DNA of 29,414 bases, taken from DAOUAT01 sp964551735 (GTDB lineage: Bacteria; Chloroflexota; Anaerolineae; CG2-30-64-16). The translations under genes and the position numbers were made by a program. The stretch is taken from the NCBI GenBank assembly GCA_964551735.1, contig CAZKEF010000061.1, positions 1 through 29,414 of the forward strand. The letters run 5' to 3'. Shown piece after piece: positions 23,477 to 29,414 of the stretch. Each line of letters opens with the position of its first letter. Position 1 is the stretch's first letter. Below the pieces are notes generated by a model. That model did no database searches. It saw nothing but the letters and a program-made list of their open reading frames with translations, and was not told where the DNA came from.

Positions 23477-23505
23477 TTGACATTCTATGCTGACCATGTT
23501 AGCAT
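23477..23505 (+). promoter_or_regulatory. Promoter of the large subtilase gene
   Basis: A perfect TTGACA (23477-23482), a 17-nt spacer and TAGCAT (23500-23505). The start would be near 23512, leaving a leader of about 110 nt before GTG 23623. The -35 box is 14 nt beyond the right end of the insertion sequence. Confidence 0.75.
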
Positions 23506-23622
23506 CTATTTCGTGTTGTAGGATGCCTCCCCAGGTGCTTCAAACAGTAGTATCAGTGTGCAGAGCTTAAGGCGCAGAACAATCTCGGTCAAATCCATAT
23601 CAGACGAGGAAGGAGATCGCTC

Positions 23623-26600
23623 GTGAAACCAAGCCGCTCGCTCCATCTCGTGTTGGCTGCTGTCATGGCAGTGGCCATTGTCGGAACAGGCCTCGGCAGC
23701 CTCGCTGCTGACACCGCACCGCCGGTCCCAGCGGCCTTTATTGAGCCGGAGTTGCAGACCGCATTGCAAACTCAAGGCCAGGCGAACCTGTTTGTCGTCT
23801 TTCGCGAACAGGCCGATCTCAGCGCTGCCTATGGCATGTCTTGGGAGGAGCGCGGCGACTACGTCTATCAGACCTTGAGCGAGGTTGCACAGCGCAGCCA
23901 GGCCAGGGTCCGGGAGGCTCTCGACGCCAGGCGCATCCCTTACACATCGTATCCGATCAATAACTCGATCTATATCCCCAACGCGCCACAGGTTTTAGCT
24001 GATCATCTTATCAGCTATGCCGAGATAGATCACCTGCGTCTCGAACGTTTCCAACCACTGCCCGAGCCGATTGCGTCCGATATTGACCAGTTTGCCTTGA
24101 ACGCCACTACTGCCTGGGGCCTCACGGATACCAAAGCTACTTCGGTGTGGGGCCTGGGCTATCAGGGGGCCGGCATCAAGGTGGCCAATATTGACACCGG
24201 CGTGCAGTACAATCACCCGGCGCTAGACCAGGCATATGCCTGCCCATCCAACGTGGGCAGCAGTGCCTGTTGGTACGATCCGACCAACACTTACCCGAGT
24301 GCTCCTGGCGACAACAACGGCCATGGCACGCACACCATGGGCACCATGGTCGGTGACGACGATTCGACCTTGACTTACATCGTGGGTGTGGCGCCGGCTG
24401 CCACCTGGATCGCCTGCAAGGGCTGCGCCACTAACTCATGTTCCGATTCGGCCCTGACCGCTTGTGCCAACTGGATTCTCCAGCCTGGCGGCAACACGGC
24501 CAACCGTCCCAATGTGGTCAACAACTCGTGGGGCGGCGGCGGCGGCGACAACTGGTACCTGAGTTACGTCAATGCCTGGCGTGCTGCCGGCATCTTCCCA
24601 GCCTTTTCGGCCGGGAACTCGGGCTCAGCCTGTAGCACGCTCGGCAGCCCGGGCGACTACCAGGAGAGCTTTTCCACCGCGGCGCACGATTCTGGTCGCA
24701 CCATCGCTTCGTTTTCCAGCCGCGGACCGAGCTCTTTCGGCCATGACCCCTACACCAAGCCCAATATCTCGGCGCCAGGCGTCAGTGTGTGTTCTTCCGT
24801 CCCTGGCAGCAGCTATAGCTGCTCTTACAGCGGCACCTCAATGGCCAGCCCGCACACCGCCGGCGTTGTGGCCCTGATCTGGGAAGCATGCCCCAGCCTC
24901 AAGGGCAATATTGACGGCACCTTCCAACTTCTGCAAAACTACGCCGACCCCGCGCCGGCCGGCAACTGCGGTGCACCCGGCGATGGCGGCAACTACACTT
25001 ACGGCTATGGCTACCTCAACGTCCTGGCTGCTGTCAATGCCTGCGTCAACCCTGGACCGAGCCCGACGCCGACCAATACGCCCACGCCAGCGCCGGTCCA
25101 GCCGATCCTGCTGGTGGATGACGACGCCAACTCGTCGTACCAGACCTACTATACGGCGGCCCTTAATGCCTTGGGCAAGGGCTACGATACCTGGACTGTT
25201 TACACCCAGGGTTCACCCTCGGCGGCAACCTTGCAGGCGCATTCGATCGTCATCTGGCTCACCGGCAACGACTATTCGACCACGCTGACCAGCACCGACA
25301 TCGCCAACCTGACCACTTATCTGAACGGCGGCGGCAAGCTGTTCATCACCGGGCAGGATATCGGCTACGATATTGGCACGGATCCTTTCTTCGGCAACTA
25401 CCTGCACGCGACCTATGTTGCCGATGACACCAATGTCACCACGCTGACCGGCGCGGACATCATGGCTGGCGTTGACATCACCATCACCGGCGGCGATGGC
25501 GCCAGCAACCAGAATTATCCCTCGGCCATCGGCCTGGGCTCTGGGGCTGTTGGCCTGTACGACTATACCGGCACCACCTATACCTGGGGCGCGTTGCGTT
25601 GGGAGGGGGGCCACCGCGTCGTTTACTTCGCCTTCGGCTTTGAAGCGATCAGTGCTGCCGCCACTCGCACGACGGTGATGGGCAATGTGCTGACCTGGTT
25701 GGAGGGCGGAGTGCCGCCGCCGACCAACACGCCTGTTCCGCCGACCAGTACGCCGACGGACACACCCGCTCCGCCGACCAACACGCCAACGAACACGCCT
25801 GTGGCGCCGACCAATACGCCGACGAATACGCCCGTCCCGCCGACTAGCACACCTGTGCCGTCAGGCGACATCATCTGGCTGTCATTGTCGGCCAATGCCA
25901 CGCTCGGAACTCTGGGCACAGTTAACGACGAGGACATTGTGGCGCTCAACCCGGCCACAGGCGTCTACTCGTGGGTGTTCGATGGCTCGGACGTAGGCAT
26001 CACGACCGACATTGACGCCTTTGACGTCCTGCCCAATGGCCACATCCTGATGTCGTTCGACGCTAACACCTCAGTGTCCGGTGTTGGGACGGTGGCCGAC
26101 TCGGATGTCGTCGAGTTTGCGCCGACATCGCTTGGCGCCACAACCGCCGGCACCTTCACCTGGAAGTTCGATGGCTCGGACGTCGGCCTCAGCAGTGGCT
26201 CGGAGGATGTGGATGCCGTGTATTTGATGGACGATGGTTCGCTGGTCCTTTCATTCCGTGACACCTTCTCTGTGTCCGGTGTTTCGGGCGCGGATGAGGA
26301 TCTGGCCCGCTTCACGGCCACGTCGTGGGGCTCCACTACGGCCGGCACGTGGAGCTGGTACTTCGACGGCTCGGATGTGGGGCTGTCAACCACGACCAGC
26401 GAAGACGTGGACGGCATTTGGTTGGATCAGACGGTCACACCCTACCCCCGAATCTACCTGTCCACCCTCGGCAATTTCTCGGTGACGGGGATATCGGGCG
26501 CAAACGAGGATATCTTCATCTTCAACCCGACGGCTTTGGGCTCGAGCACCGCGGGCTCCTTCACGGCGCCTCTCTACCTGGACGGCAGCCTGTTCGGCCT

Positions 26601-26640
26601 GAGCTCGTACGATATTGACGCATTCGACATCCAGCGTTAG
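23623..26640 (+). CDS. Large secreted subtilase (S8) with GATase-like domain and FDGSDVG repeats
   Basis: 1005 residues. GTG 23623 has AAGGAG seven bases upstream, and a signal peptide (about 1-29) follows. A propeptide region (about 40-145) precedes the protease domain with catalytic Asp191 (NIDTGVQ), His234 (NGHGTHTMG), Ser406 (SGTSMASPHTAG) and oxyanion Asn331; it resembles bacillopeptidase F-type subtilases. After a short Pro/Thr linker (478-492) comes a Rossmann-like domain, about 494-693 (PILLVDDDANSSYQTYY..LFITGQDIG), a type found C-terminal to many secreted peptidases. A Thr/Pro-rich linker (698-747) leads to four repeats of 63-72 residues built around FDGSDVG (786, 849, 914, and LDGSLFG at 986), likely a beta-propeller or beta-sandwich for binding. 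No sortase or membrane anchor is seen, so it is probably released. Confidence 0.93.
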   Translation: MKPSRSLHLVLAAVMAVAIVGTGLGSLAADTAPPVPAAFIEPELQTALQTQGQANLFVVFREQADLSAAYGMSWEERGDYVYQTLSEVAQRSQARVREALDARRIPYTSYPINNSIYIPNAPQVLADHLISYAEIDHLRLERFQPLPEPIASDIDQFALNATTAWGLTDTKATSVWGLGYQGAGIKVANIDTGVQYNHPALDQAYACPSNVGSSACWYDPTNTYPSAPGDNNGHGTHTMGTMVGDDDSTLTYIVGVAPAATWIACKGCATNSCSDSALTACANWILQPGGNTANRPNVVNNSWGGGGGDNWYLSYVNAWRAAGIFPAFSAGNSGSACSTLGSPGDYQESFSTAAHDSGRTIASFSSRGPSSFGHDPYTKPNISAPGVSVCSSVPGSSYSCSYSGTSMASPHTAGVVALIWEACPSLKGNIDGTFQLLQNYADPAPAGNCGAPGDGGNYTYGYGYLNVLAAVNACVNPGPSPTPTNTPTPAPVQPILLVDDDANSSYQTYYTAALNALGKGYDTWTVYTQGSPSAATLQAHSIVIWLTGNDYSTTLTSTDIANLTTYLNGGGKLFITGQDIGYDIGTDPFFGNYLHATYVADDTNVTTLTGADIMAGVDITITGGDGASNQNYPSAIGLGSGAVGLYDYTGTTYTWGALRWEGGHRVVYFAFGFEAISAAATRTTVMGNVLTWLEGGVPPPTNTPVPPTSTPTDTPAPPTNTPTNTPVAPTNTPTNTPVPPTSTPVPSGDIIWLSLSANATLGTLGTVNDEDIVALNPATGVYSWVFDGSDVGITTDIDAFDVLPNGHILMSFDANTSVSGVGTVADSDVVEFAPTSLGATTAGTFTWKFDGSDVGLSSGSEDVDAVYLMDDGSLVLSFRDTFSVSGVSGADEDLARFTATSWGSTTAGTWSWYFDGSDVGLSTTTSEDVDGIWLDQTVTPYPRIYLSTLGNFSVTGISGANEDIFIFNPTALGSSTAGSFTAPLYLDGSLFGLSSYDIDAFDIQR
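25716..25860 (+). repeat. Tandem Thr/Pro-codon repeat (interdomain linker)
   Basis: Irregular 12- to 24-nt units built from ccgaccaaca and cgcctgt-type blocks encode TNTPVPPTSTPTDTPAPPTN-like sequence. This is a coding minisatellite, likely to vary in length between strains. Confidence 0.75.
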
Positions 26641-26647
26641 TTGATGG

Positions 26648-26665
26648 GGCGACGGATACGTCGCC
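26648..26665 (+). other. Small hairpin after the subtilase
   Basis: GGCGAC (26648-26653) pairs with GTCGCC (26660-26665) across a 6-nt loop, 8 nt after the stop codon and just before the main terminator. There is no T-tract. Confidence 0.45.
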
Positions 26666-26678
26666 TTGGCAGGCTAGA

Positions 26679-26729
26679 CCATCCCCGCCGGCGTTTCGCT
26701 CTCGGACGCCGGCGGGGATGGTTGTGTTT
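26679..26729 (+). terminator. Strong intrinsic terminator after the subtilase gene
   Basis: A perfect 16-bp GC-rich stem, CCATCCCCGCCGGCGT (26679-26694) with its complement at 26706-26721, loop of 11, followed by TTGTGTTTA. The tail is short in T but the stem is very stable. Confidence 0.82.
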
Positions 26730-26807
26730 AGGGCCGCGGTCACCTCGCCAAGAGCAGCCGTGCTGGCCGGAACGGCGCTACCAAACCGGAGATCGGCCAG
26801 GCGACGC

Positions 26808-27139
26808 CGCCCCGCCATCGCCTGGCACGTGAGGGCGTTGTCCACCGACAGTTGCTGGCTAGTGAGACGTTTATCCTGCGCGAGGCAGGATCGGGCACGC
26901 GGCAGATGGCGGAGGTGATCGCGCTATCCGGCTGCGAGGCGGTCCGGCGCGGGGTCATGGCCGGCCTGGGAGTGGGCTTGGCGTCGCGGCGCAGCCTGGT
27001 TTTGGATCTGGCCCAGGGCTTGCTCAGCGTCTCGCCCATGGCCGAGCTCACCGTTCAGCGCTCGCTTTGTATGCTGGAGCGCAAGGATCGCCGGCATACG
27101 GCGGCGGCATTGGCGGTCCTGGGCAAGGCTATGGTATAA
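26808..27139 (+). pseudogene. LysR-type regulator remnant (effector-domain fragment)
   Basis: About 110 codons without a start codon encode the C-terminal half of a LysR substrate-binding domain: PPRHRLAREGVV, then ETFILREAGSGTRQMAE (the family's REPGSGTR motif), AVRRGVMAGLGVGLASRRSLVLDLA (the AVAAGLGIALLSR region) and a final LCMLERKDRRHTAAALAVL. The HTH DNA-binding half is absent, and roughly 15-20 residues usually found between GTRQ and the GLGV stretch are missing. The stop codon (TAA) overlaps a TATAAT. Upstream to the terminator at 26729 I see nothing coding. It is a decayed gene unlikely to function. Confidence 0.72.
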
Positions 27140-27154
27140 TCTATACTGTATAAT
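27110..27154 (+). promoter_or_regulatory. Candidate promoter region of the histidine kinase operon
   Basis: Two TATAAT boxes, 27135-27140 and 27149-27154, lie 14 nt apart inside an AT-rich patch. The first has a weak TTGGCG at 27110-27115 (19-nt spacer). The leader to ATG 27277 would be about 115-130 nt. Which box is used cannot be decided. Confidence 0.5.
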
Positions 27155-27276
27155 GACTTTTCTGTCGTTCGGCGGTTTCCAGGCCCGTATTGGGGTTGCA
27201 CACAACAGCCCACTCTGGAGCAAACCACCACGATAACCTTATTCCCGATGGTCCTCTCCGGCGCAGGAGAGCAGCG

Positions 27277-29022
27277 ATGACCGCAGCCTACGCCTATACC
27301 CCCCACATCTGGCCGCCGCTGCTTGCCGCCATCTTTCTGGCGGCGCTGAGCCTGGGTAGCTGGCGCCGCCGTGCCGTGCCCGCCGCGCTGCCGCTCGCGG
27401 CGGGCACGGCGTTCGGGGTGGTATGGCTCCTGGGAGTCACCCTGGAGGTGGCCGCTGTTGCCCCGGCCGCGGCAATCGCCTGGCATAAGTTCCAGGCTGC
27501 CTGGCAACTCCCCGCGGCCACCGCCATCACCTGCTTTGCCCTGGAATACACCTATCCCGGGCGCTGGCTCACCCGCCGCAACCTAGCCCTGCTCGCGCTG
27601 CCTCCGCTTCTGGTCGCACTCCTGATCGTCACCAACGACGCGCAATTCATGTGGCGCCGGCTGGAGGTCGGACCGGATGGATTGGTCGTGCGGCAGCTTG
27701 CCACGCCCGGCTTTGTCCTGATGGTTTATGGGGTGGGCCTGATCCTGGTCAACATGGCGGCCTTCATCTGGTTGTCTATCCGTTCGCCGCAGCACCGCTG
27801 GCCCGCGGCGCTGATGCTGTCCGGCGACCTCGCTGGTCGCGTATTTTACGGCCTGTATCAGTTGAATGTCACCCCGGTGCGTTCGCTGACCCTGCTCGAC
27901 TCCTTCGTCGTTGCCCTGCTCCTCGAGTGGACGGCGTACGCCATCGCGCTGTTCGGTTTTCGCATCTTCAATCCCTTGCCGGCTGCGCGCGCGACCGCGA
28001 TCCGGCAGATGCGGGAGGGGATGGTGGTCCTCGACGGCCAGTGGCGCGTCGCCAGCGTGAACCCTGCGGCCGCGGCGATCCTGTCCACTTCGGAGGCACG
28101 CGCGCGCGGCAAGACGTTGGCTGAGATCCTGCCCGCCCTCGCCGGCCTGAGCGCCCAGCTCACCGCCCTGCCCGCGACCGAAGGGAGTGCAGACCAGGCC
28201 GAAATCAGCCTGGGATCAGAACCCAATATCCGGCGCTACGCCCTGGACCTCTCCGTGCTCAAGGACTTCCGCGGTCTGACCACCGGACACCTGCTCCTTC
28301 TGCGCGATGTGACCGAATGGCGCCGGACCCAGGAGCAGATCCGGGAGCAGCAGGCCGCGCTGGCTGCGCTGCACGAGCGAGAGCAGATAGCTCGTGAATT
28401 GCACGACGGGTTGGGCCAGGTGCTGGCCTATGTGAGCATGCAGGCGCAGGCCATCGCCAGGCGGGTGCAAGCAGGCGACCTGGATGCGGTCGAGGTCCAA
28501 CTGCGGCGGCTGGCCGATGTCACTCAAGAGGCCCATGCCGATATCCGCGAGTCCATCGTCAACCTGCGGTCTGGAAGGGGCGGCCAGGTTTCCCTCCTCG
28601 AAACCTTGAGGCAGCAACTCGCCCTCTACAGCGAGCATTACGGCATACAGGGCAAGTTCTCGGTCGGCCCCGGGATAGAGGAAGCGATGTTCGCGCCGGC
28701 GACCGGCGTCCAATTGCTGCGGGTGATCCAAGAGGCGCTGACCAACGCGCGCAAACATGGCGGCGCGCGCAGCGTTACGGTGGACCTGGCTCGGGCTGAC
28801 GGGGAAGCCGTGATCGTCGTCCAGGACGACGGCGCAGGTTTCGACCCGGAGCAGGCGGCGGCGAGCGCCAGGAACGATCACTACGGACTGGATTTCATGG
28901 CCGAACGCATGGCGGAGATCGGCGGCAGCCTGAAGATCCAGTCTACACCGGGTGCGGGCACGCGGATCGTGCTCCGCGCGCCGCTTCAGGAGGGTCGCGT
29001 CAGGCCCGAGAGGCAGCCATGA
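27277..29022 (+). CDS. Membrane sensor histidine kinase (7TM-PAS-HisKA_3), NarL-type
   Basis: 581 residues from ATG 27277, chosen because AGGAGA lies six bases upstream; an in-frame TTG at 27190 adds an unlikely hydrophilic leader. The N-terminal ~220 residues hold about seven hydrophobic segments, matching the HisKA_7TM sensor module. A PAS domain follows (about 235-350; GMVVLDGQWRVASVNPAAAAIL). A short coiled coil leads to the HisKA_3 dimerisation domain with the phospho-acceptor His in EREQIARELHDGLGQVLAYV, then a HATPase_c domain with N box QEALTNARKH and G box VQDDGAGFDP. It would phosphorylate the response regulator encoded directly downstream, with which it overlaps by ATGA. The stimulus is unknown. 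Confidence 0.92.
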   Translation: MTAAYAYTPHIWPPLLAAIFLAALSLGSWRRRAVPAALPLAAGTAFGVVWLLGVTLEVAAVAPAAAIAWHKFQAAWQLPAATAITCFALEYTYPGRWLTRRNLALLALPPLLVALLIVTNDAQFMWRRLEVGPDGLVVRQLATPGFVLMVYGVGLILVNMAAFIWLSIRSPQHRWPAALMLSGDLAGRVFYGLYQLNVTPVRSLTLLDSFVVALLLEWTAYAIALFGFRIFNPLPAARATAIRQMREGMVVLDGQWRVASVNPAAAAILSTSEARARGKTLAEILPALAGLSAQLTALPATEGSADQAEISLGSEPNIRRYALDLSVLKDFRGLTTGHLLLLRDVTEWRRTQEQIREQQAALAALHEREQIARELHDGLGQVLAYVSMQAQAIARRVQAGDLDAVEVQLRRLADVTQEAHADIRESIVNLRSGRGGQVSLLETLRQQLALYSEHYGIQGKFSVGPGIEEAMFAPATGVQLLRVIQEALTNARKHGGARSVTVDLARADGEAVIVVQDDGAGFDPEQAAASARNDHYGLDFMAERMAEIGGSLKIQSTPGAGTRIVLRAPLQEGRVRPERQP

Positions 29023-29414
29023 AAGTACTGCTGGTTGATGACCATCGATTGCTTCTGGAAGGGCTGACCAACCTGCTCAACGCCCACGGCATCGAGGTGG
29101 CCGGGACGGCGCGGGATGGGTGGGAAGCGGTCGCGCGGGCGCGCGAGCTGCGCCCGGATGTCATCCTGATGGACATCCGCATGCCCAACTGCAACGGCCT
29201 GGCCGCGACGCGGCTGATCAAGGCGGAGATGCCGGATGCCAGGATCGTGATCCTCACGACCTCTACCGACGACGCAGACCTGTTCGAGGCGGTGAAGAGC
29301 GGCGCGTGCGGTTACTTGCTCAAAAGCATGAACGCCGATGAGCTGGTGGAGGCGCTCCAGCAGGCGCAGGAGGGCGTGCCGCCGTTCTCGCCCGGGCTGG
29401 CCGCCAAACTGCTG
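29019..29414 (+). CDS. NarL/FixJ-type response regulator (partial, runs off the window)
   Basis: The first 132 codons only; the window ends within the gene. The receiver domain is complete: acidic pair Asp7-Asp8 (VDDH), phospho-acceptor Asp52 (ILMDIRMPNCNG), the Thr/Ser switch at about 80-82 (ILTTSTDD) and Lys92 in GYLLK. The LuxR-type HTH expected for a HisKA_3 partner would lie beyond position 29414. ATG 29019 overlaps the kinase stop codon (ATGA), so the two are translationally coupled. GAGAGG-like sequence precedes the start. Confidence 0.92.
   Translation, partial: MKVLLVDDHRLLLEGLTNLLNAHGIEVAGTARDGWEAVARARELRPDVILMDIRMPNCNGLAATRLIKAEMPDARIVILTTSTDDADLFEAVKSGACGYLLKSMNADELVEALQQAQEGVPPFSPGLAAKLL

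Noticed and set aside
25716..25860. Repeated segment as a CRISPR array
   Set aside because: The units are irregular and in frame, encoding Thr/Pro linker residues; there are no constant repeats with unique spacers.

Overview
The window is GC-rich (coding regions clearly above 60% by eye). It reads like a Chloroflexota chromosome, probably Anaerolineae- or Caldilineae-like. This placement is inferred from secreted subtilases with Thr/Pro linkers and an FLPVI-type motif, an archaeal/eukaryotic-type ProRS lacking the editing insertion, a 7TM-type NarL-family kinase, and heptanucleotide spacer tracts. No rRNA or taxonomic marker confirms it. Most genes are housekeeping; no CRISPR array, prophage or recognised defence island was seen.

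Left part (1-7802, all +): tRNA-Ala(CGC), then a Leu-specifier (CTC) T-box leader. A second complete tRNA gene, tRNA-Ala(GGC), sits inside that leader between Stem III and the antiterminator. An intrinsic terminator and leuS follow. Next come a RidA-family deaminase, a four-S1-domain ribosomal S1-like protein with its own promoter and terminator, and clpC behind an extended -10 promoter. The tRNA gene inside the riboswitch is the most unusual feature of the window.

Middle (+, 7911-13195): a secreted S8 protease, an orphan ABC-type solute-binding lipoprotein, and a glycerate 2-kinase. These converge on a minus-strand block (13298-21663). Read from its right end, that block holds a metallophosphoesterase and LOG-family pair with a strong promoter, proS, pcm, an RmlD-like reductase, a GT2 glycosyltransferase and a HerA/DUF87-type ATPase with a long C-terminal extension. 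The block is dotted with small repeats: two copies of a palindrome (13210-13258 and 18701-18763), heptanucleotide tracts (17076-17131, 20238-20286, 20340-20367), and a C-rich palindromic repeat inserted in frame into the GT2 gene.

Right part (+, 21779-29414): a decayed ISKra4-like insertion sequence with visible terminal inverted repeats lies exactly between two divergent promoters. One drives the phosphoesterase operon leftward. The other drives a 1005-residue multidomain secreted subtilase rightward. After that protease's terminator come a LysR-regulator C-terminal remnant and a two-component pair (7TM/PAS/HisKA_3 kinase and NarL-type response regulator, overlapping by ATGA). The regulator runs off the window edge.
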